From Anaerovorax odorimutans (lineage in GTDB: Bacteria; Bacillota; Clostridia; Peptostreptococcales; JAAYPU01), in contig JAENZQ010000004.1 in the NCBI GenBank assembly GCA_016841185.1, positions 62,001-126,000 of the forward strand: a DNA stretch of 64,000 nucleotides, given 5' to 3'. The notes below the pieces were generated by a model. That model saw nothing but the letters and a program-made list of their open reading frames with translations, ran no database searches and had not been told where the DNA came from. How positions within the stretch are numbered: position 1 is the stretch's first letter; every line of letters begins with the position of its first letter. Position numbers and translations under genes: made by a program. This document shows positions 32,034 to 40,753 of the stretch, one piece after another.

Positions 32034-32762
32034 ATGGGTTTAAAAGTGTCAAAGAAAAAGCATATTATTTGGCAAACCATTATCATGTCGGGCGTGGCCT
32101 GTTTTCTGTCCGTCTATTTATCCTTCTTCATACGCCAGTTATTTGATATGAGCTTTGTGGTTTCCGATATTATTCTGGCCTTTGTCATTCCTGCCATCAT
32201 ATCTCCTATCATCATTTACGTTATTCTCGAACAGGCTTATGAACTGTATCATTCAAAAAAGAAGATAGAAGAATTGGTTCATAAAGATGCCCTTACAGAG
32301 ATTTATAATAAGCGGTATTTTGAGACTTTTGCTGAAGATATATTTCTAAGCAGAAGAAAGTGTTCCATAATTCTTATTGATATTGATGATTTTAAGAATA
32401 TAAATGATCAATATGGCCATCTTGCCGGAGATTTGGTTATGAAAGAAACAGCAGGAATCATCAAATCCCAGCTGAGAGAGACAGATATTGTGGCTCGTAT
32501 CGGTGGGGATGAGTTTGCAATTATATGTTTAGATGCAGAAGCAGAATACGGGAAAGAAATTGCTGAAAGAATCAGGAAGAAAGTCGAACAAACAGAATTA
32601 TCTTATTTATCCAATAATATATGCTTGACCATAAGCGTAGGTTGTGTTTCCAATGAAAATGACGAAATATCACTTAATGAATTTATTCAAAATGCTGACG
32701 CTGCTTTATATACATCAAAAGAAAACGGTAAGAATAAGGTCACTTTTATCGGTTGTGCATAA
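32034..32762 (+). CDS. Membrane diguanylate cyclase (GGDEF) with intact I-site
   Basis: 242 residues. Two membrane helices (about 14-34 and 41-65) with very short external parts precede a GGDEF domain (about 85-242): 'LTEIYNKRYF', 'DIDDFKNINDQYGHLAGD' and 'RIGGDEFAII'. The inhibitory site RxxD is present as RETD five residues before GGDEF, so product inhibition by c-di-GMP is expected. It makes c-di-GMP from two GTP. No sensor domain beyond the membrane part is visible. Its terminator hairpin was split by the mobile element at 32817. Confidence 0.92.
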   Translation: MGLKVSKKKHIIWQTIIMSGVACFLSVYLSFFIRQLFDMSFVVSDIILAFVIPAIISPIIIYVILEQAYELYHSKKKIEELVHKDALTEIYNKRYFETFAEDIFLSRRKCSIILIDIDDFKNINDQYGHLAGDLVMKETAGIIKSQLRETDIVARIGGDEFAIICLDAEAEYGKEIAERIRKKVEQTELSYLSNNICLTISVGCVSNENDEISLNEFIQNADAALYTSKENGKNKVTFIGCA

Positions 32763-32816
32763 ATCCTTTGGACTGAAAGAGAAAATGATATTTTTTAAAG
32801 AAGCCAAAAGGCTTTT

Positions 32817-32965
32817 GAGATTGTTGAAAAAGCCTACAATTTCCAGGCTTTTGAAAATTCGAAGTTCAAGGCGCGCTGAGAGCGAGCAGCGGAGCTTACT
32901 TCAGGTAAGTGAGCATGTTCGCTTGAAAGCAGCAACGCAGAAATTCGGAGATTTTCAACAGACTG
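32817..32965 (+). mobile_element. 149-bp MITE-like element, copy A, with 18-bp flanking duplication
   Basis: It begins GAGATTGTTGAAAA and ends GATTTTCAACAGACTG; TGTTGAAAA and TTTTCAACA form terminal inverted repeats. A central dyad (32882-32922: GCGAGC...CTTAC TTCAG GTAAG...GTTCGC) can fold. It is flanked by identical AGAAGCCAAAAGGCTTTT (32799-32816 and 32966-32983), itself a hairpin. It has no coding capacity. Copy B at 57312-57460 is the same length and nearly identical. Confidence 0.8.
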
Positions 32966-32988
32966 AGAAGCCAAAAGGCTTTTTTTAA
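32966..32988 (+). terminator. Terminator of the GGDEF gene (right copy after insertion)
   Basis: AAGCC-AAAA-GGCTT followed by TTTTT. The left copy at 32799 lacks the full T tract because the element interrupts it. Confidence 0.7.
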
Positions 32989-33115
32989 TTTATAGCAGAA
33001 AGTTTTTGTATAAGAACAATGGATATTATTCCAAAATTTGTCGAAAATAATTGTTTTGAGCTGTAAATAATTATATAATAAATGTCATAAGCAAAAGATT
33101 AAGGGGAGTAACCAC

Positions 33116-34273
33116 ATGGAGAAGACGATTTTATTTGTTGACAGTAATGAAAATATTCTTAAATCATTGGAAAAATTAGTATCTGATACAAATTATACTG
33201 TCCATTTGGCAAGGTCCGGTGAAGAAGCGCTCCATATTCTTAAGAATAACCGGATCGATTTAATAATGGCAGATATTTATCTTGATGAGATGAATGGGTA
33301 TGATTTGTTGACTCAGACCAAAAGAAAATACCCAAAAGTATTCAGAGTGATTCTCAGTGAGAATAAGGAGGATGCATTAATCCTTAAAGCCATACAAAAA
33401 AATATTGCCAAGTTATATATATATAAACCATTGGATAATGACTACCTTCTGGATATTTTAAACAGTATTTTCGAATTTCAGAACAAAATTTCCAGCCCTG
33501 AACTGATCAACATTATAAATAATCTGGAAGGGCTGCCGACCTTGCCTAATTTGTATAATCATCTTTCCAAGGCGATTCATGATGATGAAAATATTGAGAA
33601 TATTGCTTCAATCATCCAGAAAGATCAGGCTGTCGCGGCTCAGGTATTACATGTTGCGAACTCCGCTTTTTACGGGATAAAGACCAGCTCCATTGCACAG
33701 GCCATCATGAATATCGGACTCAACAATATAAAAAATATTGTATTAGCGACTTCGGTTTTCAACATCAATTTACCGACTTCAAGGATGAATGTTTTTAAAC
33801 AATTATGGGACCATGCTTACCTGTGCAACCAACTGACCAATTTGCTGTACATGAGAATTTTTAAGAAAAAGATGCCTGTAGAATATCTGTCTGCCGGGCT
33901 GCTTCATGACATCGGGAAAATAGTGCTGATCAGCATATTTGGTAATGACTATTATCAGATATTGGAGAGTAATGATTTTTATGCCAGAGAGAAAAAGGAA
34001 ATTGGCATCACACATCAGCAAATAGGGGGATATTTTCTGGACTGGTGGGAGTTGCCGATGCCTGTAATAGAGGGCGTTTTATACCATCATGATCCTCTGA
34101 ATACCAATATTGTGAATAAGGATCTTCTGGCAGTTGTCCATTTAGCGGATTATTATGCCCTTAAGAAAAAAAATGATGGTGTTGATCTGGATAATGAAGT
34201 TTTTGCTTATTTAGGCATCGATAAAGACAGAGTGGATCAATATATAAATGAAAGTGATTTGATTGGGGATTAA
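33116..34273 (+). CDS. Response regulator with HDOD output domain
   Basis: 385 residues. REC domain about 1-120 with acidic pocket 'FVDSNEN', phosphoacceptor Asp in 'LIMADIYLDEMNGYD' and Lys in 'YIYKPLD'. HDOD domain about 135-340: 'LEGLPTLPNLYNHL', 'IIQKDQAVAAQVLHVANSAFYG', 'AIMNIGLNNIKNIVLATSVF' and 'AGLLHDIGKIVL'. HDOD proteins act in signalling, often with c-di-GMP networks or motility, without clear enzymatic activity; this one keeps an HD pair. AAGGGGAG precedes the ATG. A diguanylate cyclase lies upstream, so a shared signalling role is possible. Confidence 0.88.
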   Translation: MEKTILFVDSNENILKSLEKLVSDTNYTVHLARSGEEALHILKNNRIDLIMADIYLDEMNGYDLLTQTKRKYPKVFRVILSENKEDALILKAIQKNIAKLYIYKPLDNDYLLDILNSIFEFQNKISSPELINIINNLEGLPTLPNLYNHLSKAIHDDENIENIASIIQKDQAVAAQVLHVANSAFYGIKTSSIAQAIMNIGLNNIKNIVLATSVFNINLPTSRMNVFKQLWDHAYLCNQLTNLLYMRIFKKKMPVEYLSAGLLHDIGKIVLISIFGNDYYQILESNDFYAREKKEIGITHQQIGGYFLDWWELPMPVIEGVLYHHDPLNTNIVNKDLLAVVHLADYYALKKKNDGVDLDNEVFAYLGIDKDRVDQYINESDLIGD

Positions 34274-34351
34274 TAAATTATGTTATCCTATTATGATTAC
34301 TTTATAACATATATATAGTAATAAATAGTGATACGATTGGGAGGCAATGAG

Positions 34352-35878
34352 ATGAAATCAACATTAGAAGATATTATTAATACTGCAGTAAGTGATAAAC
34401 TCACTTATCAACAGAAATTATTTAATCTTGCCAATATTGCCGAGAGATTAGTGGACCCTAAAAAAATCTTAGGCTATTCAGAAAAAGAAATGGCATACAT
34501 TGAAAAAGACATGATTTGTGATCTGAATGAAGGATATGCCATTTATCGACCCCGATATATTGTTCCGGATTATATGGCTTTTCTGAAACATGGATGCAGA
34601 TTTTTAGACATCCGCCCTCCTGAAGATCTGGAAGAGCTTTTGGACAACTTGCTGATTTTATATCACCATGTTCCTTCTATCACTTCTTTTCCGGTATTTA
34701 TCGGTCGGCTGGATCTTATGATTGATCCATTCATCAATGATGAAAAATATGATTATATTAGAATAAAGAGGTTTTTAAATCATATCGATAAAACCATAAC
34801 GGATTCTTTTTGCCATGCAGATATAGGTCCCAAGGCAACCAGAGCGGGAGAGATGATACTTAAAGCCATTATGGAATTGGAGAATCCGACACCGAATATG
34901 ACATTACGATATGACAAAGATATCACAGATCCGGATTTTTCTCAAAAGGCAGCAGAGGCATGTTTAAAAGTGTCGAAACCCTCTTTTAGCAATGAAAAAA
35001 TGTATTATCAGGATATGGGAGAGCATGAAATCGTGAGTTGTTATAATGCCCTGCCTTCAGCAGGGGGTGCTTATACGCTTCCCCGGTTAAGGTTAGGTAC
35101 TATTGCGCATAGTACGTCTTCTCTTGACGAACTGCTTAATGACAAACTTCCGGATGTTTCTGAAGCTATGCTTTCTATGATGGATAAACGAATCAAGTTT
35201 TTGGTGGAAAAATCAAATTTCTTCGAGTCTTCCTTTTTGGCAGATGAAGAACTAATAAAAAAAGAAAACTTTACTGCTATGTTTGGGATCGTAGGTCTGG
35301 CGGAAGCAGTAAACCATATACTGAATATGGAAAACAAAGATGAACAATTTGGACTGTCATCGTATGGAGATGAAATTGCCCATAAAATCATGAAAAAAAT
35401 ACAGACGATTGTGAATGAGCATGAGGGCGTATATGCTGAAAGGACAAATGGAAGATATTTATTACATGGGCAGGTAGGAGCAAACCTGTGTCATGAGGAC
35501 AATTTTAATACTCCTGCTCACAGAATTCCTGTGGGGGATGAGCCCCCGTTGCCTAAGCACTTAAAACAAGCCGGACAATTTCATAAATATTTTGAATCCG
35601 GGACGGGAGATTTATTTGCATTCGATCAGACTTATATAAAAAAACCACAAGCCGTGATGGATATAATCAATGGTGCTATGGACACAGGTTATCGCTATAT
35701 CACAACCTATTTAGAAAATACCGACCTTATAAGGGTAACCGGATATCTCATTAAAAAAAGCGAAGCACAAAAAGTTACCGATGGAAAAGCTGTATTAAGA
35801 GATACGGCGATAATGGGTGAAGGAACAAATCAGAATGCAAGAGTATTTGAAAGAAAAATCCGCCGTAATGGACTGTAA
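34352..35878 (+). CDS. yjjI: YjjI-family glycyl radical enzyme (DUF3029)
   Basis: 508 residues from ATG 34352, 7 nt after GGGAGG; GTG 34328 is upstream in frame. The sequence matches the YjjI family (E. coli YjjI, 516 residues). The glycyl-radical loop is present as R461-V-T-G464-Y near the C-terminus, and the likely thiyl-radical cysteine is C230 in 'HEIVSCYNALPSAGG'. Glycyl radical enzymes are made active by a radical-SAM activase and are destroyed by oxygen. The YjjI reaction is not known. The activase gene overlaps its 3-prime end by 44 bp or more, a clear functional pair. Confidence 0.9.
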   Translation: MKSTLEDIINTAVSDKLTYQQKLFNLANIAERLVDPKKILGYSEKEMAYIEKDMICDLNEGYAIYRPRYIVPDYMAFLKHGCRFLDIRPPEDLEELLDNLLILYHHVPSITSFPVFIGRLDLMIDPFINDEKYDYIRIKRFLNHIDKTITDSFCHADIGPKATRAGEMILKAIMELENPTPNMTLRYDKDITDPDFSQKAAEACLKVSKPSFSNEKMYYQDMGEHEIVSCYNALPSAGGAYTLPRLRLGTIAHSTSSLDELLNDKLPDVSEAMLSMMDKRIKFLVEKSNFFESSFLADEELIKKENFTAMFGIVGLAEAVNHILNMENKDEQFGLSSYGDEIAHKIMKKIQTIVNEHEGVYAERTNGRYLLHGQVGANLCHEDNFNTPAHRIPVGDEPPLPKHLKQAGQFHKYFESGTGDLFAFDQTYIKKPQAVMDIINGAMDTGYRYITTYLENTDLIRVTGYLIKKSEAQKVTDGKAVLRDTAIMGEGTNQNARVFERKIRRNGL

Positions 35879-36710
35879 AGCTATTGTGAACAAAATAATA
35901 CATTTTTCCAATGTGGATGGTCCCGGAAACAGATTTGCAGTTTTTTTCCAAGGATGCAATGCGAGATGCATATATTGTCATAATCCTGAGACCATTGGCT
36001 ATTGCATGGATTGTCTTGAATGCCTTGAGGTATGCCCTCAAAATGCCCTGAGTTGTGTAAACGGTAAGGTGAAATACAATGAACAACTTTGCATTTCATG
36101 TGATGCATGTATTCATAAATGCCCTTATCATGCTTCACCCAGAACAAAAATAATGACAGTGAATGAACTGTATGATCAAATCCAATCGTATAAGCCTTTT
36201 ATTCGGGGAATCACCGTATCCGGCGGGGAGCCTTTTCTGAATCATAATTTTGTTATAAAGCTGTTTAAAAAAGTTAAAAAGGAATCCAATCTCTCCTGTT
36301 TTGTGGACACAAATGGTTTTTTTGATAAAGATGAGATGCTCGAGTTGATAGATATAACCGATCAATTTATGCTGGATATAAAATCCATTCATAAAGTTCA
36401 GGAATTGTGCGGAGTAGAGAATTCACACCCAATAGAGAACCTTGAATATTTACTGAAAAAAAGTAAAGTTTATGAAGTCAGAACAGTTATTATTGAAGGT
36501 ATGGATGCTGAAGAAACAGTGGCAACAGTTTCTTCCATGTTGAAGGATTATCCGGATGTGAATTATAAACTCATTAAGGTACATACCACCGGTATGAGTG
36601 GAAGCCGGAAAGAGATGATAAAGAATAAAATACCCGACAATATAAAAATGGATCAAATGAGAGCGCTTGCACTAAAAAAAGGCGTTCATAAAGTTGAGTG
36701 TATTCTGTGA
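35835..36710 (+). CDS. yjjW: YjjW-type glycyl radical enzyme activase
   Basis: 291 residues if ATG 35835 is used (GAAGGA 10 nt upstream); GTG 35817 and ATG 35871 are alternatives. The radical-SAM motif is C41-x3-C45-x2-C48 in 'QGCNARCIYCHNP'. Two ferredoxin-like clusters follow (C57, C60, C63, C67 and C86, C89, C92, C96), as usual for activases. 'TVSGGEPFLN' is the SAM-binding GGE motif. It abstracts a hydrogen from the YjjI glycine using 5-deoxyadenosyl radical. It overlaps yjjI and converges on the MntR-like gene with only 4 bp between. Confidence 0.9.
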   Translation: MQEYLKEKSAVMDCKAIVNKIIHFSNVDGPGNRFAVFFQGCNARCIYCHNPETIGYCMDCLECLEVCPQNALSCVNGKVKYNEQLCISCDACIHKCPYHASPRTKIMTVNELYDQIQSYKPFIRGITVSGGEPFLNHNFVIKLFKKVKKESNLSCFVDTNGFFDKDEMLELIDITDQFMLDIKSIHKVQELCGVENSHPIENLEYLLKKSKVYEVRTVIIEGMDAEETVATVSSMLKDYPDVNYKLIKVHTTGMSGSRKEMIKNKIPDNIKMDQMRALALKKGVHKVECIL

Positions 36711-36714
36711 AAAA

Positions 36715-37194
36715 TTAAGTTTTTGAATTATTATATTGAGTTTGATAATCAATGAATTTTTCTTTGATATCGGGATTTTCATTAAAGAAACTGACAAGGA
36801 CAGCAAAACTTTTGACAGTCTTTTTATTGATTGTATGCTCTATTTTTTCTGTTTCCTGCAAGATTTCATTTTCTTCAATTCCCAGCAATTTCAAAAAATT
36901 TTCTATGGTGTTATGCCGTCTGAGAAGGAGCTCGCCCAATTCCTTACCACAATCCTCCAGTATGATATATCCATATTTTTCGTATTTTATAAGTTTTAAT
37001 TTTGAGAGTTTTTGTACCATTTTAGTTGCAGAAGGAGGTTGGACATTAAGAGCTGAAGACAATTCATGGATTCTTGTAAAACCATTATCACATGAAAGCC
37101 TGTATATCATTTCCAAATAATCTTCCATAGATGCAGTAAGTAGTTTATCAACATTTTTCATGTATTCTCTAAAGGTATGAAAATTTTTAACCAT
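36715..37194 (-). CDS. DtxR/MntR-family metal-dependent regulator
   Basis: 159 residues, two-domain MntR-like length (no SH3 domain). The winged helix is 'LTASMEDYLEMIYRLS', 'TRIHELSSALNVQPPSATKMVQKLSKLKLI'; the dimerisation/metal domain includes 'LLRRHNTIENFLKLLGI' and 'ETEKIEHTI'. The metal ligands Glu/His of this family (MEDYLE, RRHNTIE, EKIEH) are visible. It should repress metal (Mn2+ or Fe2+) uptake genes when metal is plentiful. AAGGAGAAAG precedes the ATG. No metal transporter is adjacent, so its targets lie elsewhere. Confidence 0.87.
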   Translation of the reverse strand: MVKNFHTFREYMKNVDKLLTASMEDYLEMIYRLSCDNGFTRIHELSSALNVQPPSATKMVQKLSKLKLIKYEKYGYIILEDCGKELGELLLRRHNTIENFLKLLGIEENEILQETEKIEHTINKKTVKSFAVLVSFFNENPDIKEKFIDYQTQYNNSKT

Positions 37195-37279
37195 AACTTT
37201 CTCCTTCTCTCCTACTTAATCTATATGCCGATTATTTTAAAACATGCTTTAGCTGGGAAACAATGATGTGACTAAAAAA

Positions 37280-37305
37280 TAAAAAGTGGTTTATTAACCA
37301 CTTTT
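37280..37305 (-). terminator. Terminator of the CotF-like gene
   Basis: AAAAGTGGTT (37282-37291) pairs with AACCACTTTT (37296-37305); read leftward it is followed by TATTTTTTAG. The stem overlaps the cotF-like stop codon. Confidence 0.8.
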
Positions 37306-37786
37306 ATTGTGTCTGGTACATCCCATTGCTCTGCATATAATTAAAAATACCTTCACCATGCTGCTGTTCTTCTTTTTGTATGTGATTAAGTGCATTTCGT
37401 ATGTTATGGTCTGAGAATTCAAAAATGGCCGTATTATAGGTTGAGGCTATATACTTTTCAGTTGTGAGCATATCTTGACAAAGCTCGGCATCTTTTTTAT
37501 TCTGATTTGCATCGGATTGCTTCTGTATGCTCTGCATTTGCTGGCCTTGCACCTGCCCGTCCTGCTGTTGTTGATCCTGTTGAGAAGCCGTATTTGGAAC
37601 CTGGCCGTTTATAATCTGATTAATGGTGTTTAAATGTTGCTGTTCTTGTTGTGCAAAGTTCTGAAACATTTGTTTCAGTTGAGAGGCCTGAGCCTGATTG
37701 GCATAATTATTGTATTTTTTTATACAGAGTTCTTCATGGGATTGTTGATCTTTTAATAGCAATTTTTCCTTTTGAGTTAAGTTCAT
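37304..37786 (-). CDS. CotF-family spore coat protein
   Basis: 160 residues. Two helical halves of ferritin-like character, 'KEKLLLKDQQSHEELCIKKY' with 'MFQNFAQQEQQHLNTINQII' and 'AELCQDMLTTEKYIASTYN' with 'IRNALNHIQKEEQQHGEGIF', are joined by a Gln-rich linker (about 72-100). This is the CotF/DUF2383-like coat protein layout common in Clostridia, made late in sporulation under mother-cell sigma factors (known family behaviour). CGGAGGTGATT precedes the ATG. It is monocistronic. Confidence 0.85.
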   Translation of the reverse strand: MNLTQKEKLLLKDQQSHEELCIKKYNNYANQAQASQLKQMFQNFAQQEQQHLNTINQIINGQVPNTASQQDQQQQDGQVQGQQMQSIQKQSDANQNKKDAELCQDMLTTEKYIASTYNTAIFEFSDHNIRNALNHIQKEEQQHGEGIFNYMQSNGMYQTQ

Positions 37787-37926
37787 TTAATCACCTCCGG
37801 TATTATTGTTTTCTTTTTCAATGCGAATATGTATAATAATTTCTTTCTTTTGTTGATTCCTTTTGATTGCTCTAATATAATGAGATATGAGAATACCTGA
37901 ATATTAATCCTGTGAGGTGAGTTGAG

Positions 37927-38127
37927 ATGTATTTGAGAGTTGTTTTTCTCGCTCTTTTGTGTGTTCCTGTTTTATACATAGTTTTCATATTAACAGGTTA
38001 TCTGATTGATGAGATAATTCGCAAAGAACAGAGAAGAAATATGGATTACACGAAACGGGATTATGAAGATGATTATATTTATAAAGAATACCGGAAAAAA
38101 CGAGATAATTTTAAAGTGATTAGATAA
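37927..38127 (+). CDS. Small membrane protein of unknown function (66 aa)
   Basis: I do not recognise it. A single hydrophobic helix (about residues 4-28, VVFLALLCVPVLYIVFILTGYLI) is followed by a highly charged cytoplasmic tail rich in Arg, Lys, Asp and Tyr ('RRNMDYTKRDYEDDYIYKEYRKKR'). GTGAGGTGAG precedes the ATG. It lies 69 bp upstream of tmk on the same strand and may be part of that operon. Confidence 0.6.
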   Translation: MYLRVVFLALLCVPVLYIVFILTGYLIDEIIRKEQRRNMDYTKRDYEDDYIYKEYRKKRDNFKVIR

Positions 38128-38196
38128 AAAGGAATTCATTCTATAATTTCACACAAAATATTAAAGAAGGGAAACTGCAAAATCAGGGTGTATGAT

Positions 38197-38820
38197 ATGC
38201 AAGGCTATTTTATTACATTTGAAGGTCCTGATGGCTCAGGAAAATCCACTCAGATTCAATTGATTCAACAATATTTTCAGGAAAAAGGGTTTGACATGGT
38301 CATAACACGAGAACCCGGCGGAACAAGAATAAGCGAAAAAATAAGGAAAATAATCTTGGATAAGACACATGTGGAAATGGACTATATTACGGAAGCATTA
38401 TTATATGCTGCTTCAAGAGCACAGCATGTTTCACAGGTTATTATGCCTGCATTGGAAGAAGGGAAAGTGGTTATTTGTGATCGGTTTGTGGACTCAAGTC
38501 TTGTGTATCAGGGCGTTGGCAGAGGTTTAGGAGAATGTGTCAAGGAAATAAATGATATTGCCATTCGCGGCTGCTTACCGGACATAACCTTTTTGTTTAA
38601 AATATCTCCTGAAGAGGGAAAAAAACGTATACGCCATGAAGACAGACTGGATATGGAGAACCTGGATTATCACACAAAAGTATACCAAGCATATTTAGAA
38701 TTAGAAAGGATGAATCCTGATAGAATAAAGGGAATCAATGCAGACAGGTCAGTTGAAGAGATTCACAGGGAAATAAAGGACTATTTAGAAGTGTTATTGA
38801 AGAATCTTAAGAAAAAATGA
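38197..38820 (+). CDS. tmk: Thymidylate kinase
   Basis: 207 residues from ATG 38197; GTG 38188 is in frame just upstream and the ribosome site is weak. P-loop 'FEGPDGSGKSTQIQ', 'REPGGTRISEKIRKIIL', 'ICDRFVDSSLVYQGVGRGLG' and 'RLDMENLDYH' are the standard dTMP kinase motifs. It makes dTDP from dTMP in the cytoplasm. It heads the tmk-holB-ricT cluster, the same order as in Bacillus, but without yaaQ and yaaR between tmk and holB. Confidence 0.95.
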   Translation: MQGYFITFEGPDGSGKSTQIQLIQQYFQEKGFDMVITREPGGTRISEKIRKIILDKTHVEMDYITEALLYAASRAQHVSQVIMPALEEGKVVICDRFVDSSLVYQGVGRGLGECVKEINDIAIRGCLPDITFLFKISPEEGKKRIRHEDRLDMENLDYHTKVYQAYLELERMNPDRIKGINADRSVEEIHREIKDYLEVLLKNLKKK

Positions 38821-38837
38821 AAGAAGACTGATGATAA

Positions 38838-39815
38838 ATGAGTTTAAAAGATGTTATCGGACAGGAACACCTTATTGATATGCTTACAAAATCTTTAAAG
38901 GAAAAAGATTTTTTTCATGCTTATATTTTCGAAGGACCCGCCGGGATCGGAAAACGATATACAGCTTTTAATTTTGCTAAAGGAATATTGTGCAACTCGG
39001 GTACATATGATGCATGTGAATCTTGTATATCATGTTCCAAAATGAATCATTTTTGCCACCCTGATTACCATTATATTAAGTCAGAGGATAGTATCAAAGA
39101 CAGACAGATTGAGGAAATCCAGAAAGCCATGTCAAAGAAGCCCTATACAAGTCAGAATATGGTTTTTGTAATTGATGGCGCTGAAACTATGACAAAACGA
39201 GCACAGAACCGATTGTTAAAAACTCTGGAAGAGCCCAACAAAAATAATATTATCATTCTTCTGACAGAAAACCTCAGCAGAATCCTCCCTACTGTTGTTT
39301 CAAGATGTATGACTTTGAAGTTTAAACCTTTATCGGATGAAAAGATATGTTTCTATTTAAAACATAAATATTCGGCAGATAACAAAAATATTGAGATTCT
39401 GGCTGCATTTTCTAAGGGACGTATTGGAATGGCGGATGAAATGTATTGTTCGAAGACTTTCAGAAAAAGAAGAGAAAAAAGTATAGAGATTGCTCGAAAA
39501 ATGGCACGCCCGGATGAAGGATTCTTTGATTTGATTCACGAATTAGATGGTGAAAAAATAGACTTCCCCTTTTTTTTAGATATGATGGAATACTGGTATC
39601 GTGATATTGCCTTTGTTTCATTTGTCGGTTATCATGAGAAGATATTGATGAATGTAGATTATCCGGATGCTTTACTTGAAGAAGCAAATAAGATAGGATA
39701 TGAGAAAGCGGTAAAGATCGTTGAGATATTGGAAGAGGCAAAAAAAGAAATCAATTTGAATTTTAATTTTAATATGGTAATTAAAAACATGCTTTTTAAA
39801 ATACAGGAGGAATGA
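38838..39815 (+). CDS. holB: DNA polymerase III delta-prime subunit
   Basis: 325 residues. AAA+ clamp-loader features: 'HAYIFEGPAGIGKRYTAFNFA' (P-loop), a zinc knuckle with C-x8-C-x2-C-x2-C spacing ('CNSGTYDACESCISC'), 'VFVIDGAETMTKRAQNRLLKTLEEPN' and the SRC motif in 'VVSRCMTLKF'. It is part of the clamp loader that places the beta sliding clamp on DNA. It starts 17 nt after tmk and ends one base before ricT, so the genes form an operon. Confidence 0.93.
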   Translation: MSLKDVIGQEHLIDMLTKSLKEKDFFHAYIFEGPAGIGKRYTAFNFAKGILCNSGTYDACESCISCSKMNHFCHPDYHYIKSEDSIKDRQIEEIQKAMSKKPYTSQNMVFVIDGAETMTKRAQNRLLKTLEEPNKNNIIILLTENLSRILPTVVSRCMTLKFKPLSDEKICFYLKHKYSADNKNIEILAAFSKGRIGMADEMYCSKTFRKRREKSIEIARKMARPDEGFFDLIHELDGEKIDFPFFLDMMEYWYRDIAFVSFVGYHEKILMNVDYPDALLEEANKIGYEKAVKIVEILEEAKKEINLNFNFNMVIKNMLFKIQEE

Positions 39816-39816
39816 T

Positions 39817-40722
39817 ATGGTTAAAGTCATAGGTGTTAGATTTAAGAAAGCAGGTAAGATATATTATTTTGATCCGGATGAATTTGAAATAAATGAAGGA
39901 GATAAAGTTATTGTCGAAACAGCCAGAGGCATAGAATTCGGAAATGTTGTAGTTGGTAAAAAGATGGTTCATGAAGAGGAAATCGTACAGCCTTTAAAAA
40001 AAGTTGTCAGGATTGCAACGGAAAAAGATCTGGCCCACCATCGGGAAAATATTCAAAATAAAGAACGGGCGTTATCCATATGTCAGGAAAAGATAGAAAA
40101 ACACGGATTAAAAATGAAATTGATTGATGTAGAATATACATTTGACAATAATAAAATTATTTTTTATTTCACGGCTGAGGGGAGAGTGGACTTCAGGGAG
40201 TTAGTAAAAGATCTGGCAGCAATTTTTAAGATGCGGATTGAATTAAGACAAATTGGTGTCAGAGATGAGGCCAAAATGTTAGGGGGAATCGGAACTTGCG
40301 GGAAAAGCTTGTGCTGTGCTTCCTGGCTTGGTGAATTCGACCCTGTCTCCATAAAAATGGCTAAAGTACAGAATCTGTCCTTGAATCCAACAAAAATATC
40401 AGGAACATGCGGCCGCCTTATGTGCTGTTTAAAATTTGAGAGTGATATTTATCAGATGCTCAGAGATAATCTTCCGGAAGTTGGCGAAAGAGTTATGACG
40501 CCTGAAGGAATAGGAAGAGTTATAGAAAGCAATATTTTGGAAGAAAAAGTTAAAGCAAGACGTATCATTGAGGAAGCCTCAATGGATAAGGAAGAAAAAC
40601 TGGATGATGAAGTAATGGAATTTGATAAAAAATCTGTTGAAAGATTAGATATTTCAGATGCAGATACTGATGATGGAGATGATCAGATTCCTGAAGAATT
40701 CAAAGAGCTTCTTGATGATTAA
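39817..40722 (+). CDS. ricT: RicT/YaaT (PSP1 domain) sporulation and RNA-maturation regulator
   Basis: 301 residues. PSP1 domain with 'KAGKIYYFDPDEFEINEGDKVIVETARGIEFG' at the start and the two cysteine blocks 'GGIGTCGKSLCCASWLGEF' and 'GTCGRLMCCLKFE'. In Bacillus RicT joins RicA and RicF in an Fe-S complex that aids RNase Y processing and Spo0A phosphorelay function. AGGAGGAATGAT precedes the ATG; the gene follows holB by one base. The acidic tail (last 50 residues, many Asp/Glu) is longer than usual. Confidence 0.93.
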   Translation: MVKVIGVRFKKAGKIYYFDPDEFEINEGDKVIVETARGIEFGNVVVGKKMVHEEEIVQPLKKVVRIATEKDLAHHRENIQNKERALSICQEKIEKHGLKMKLIDVEYTFDNNKIIFYFTAEGRVDFRELVKDLAAIFKMRIELRQIGVRDEAKMLGGIGTCGKSLCCASWLGEFDPVSIKMAKVQNLSLNPTKISGTCGRLMCCLKFESDIYQMLRDNLPEVGERVMTPEGIGRVIESNILEEKVKARRIIEEASMDKEEKLDDEVMEFDKKSVERLDISDADTDDGDDQIPEEFKELLDD

Positions 40723-40753
40723 AAACACTCATCAGTATTTAAAGGAGATCAAC

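Larger units (their letters stand above)
32763..33115. other. Intergenic stretch interrupted by a 149-bp element
   Basis: It contains the left hairpin copy (32799-32816), the element (32817-32965), the right hairpin copy with T tract (32966-32988), and about 125 bp of AT-rich sequence with the promoter of the REC-HDOD gene. No gene is seen. Confidence 0.7.
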
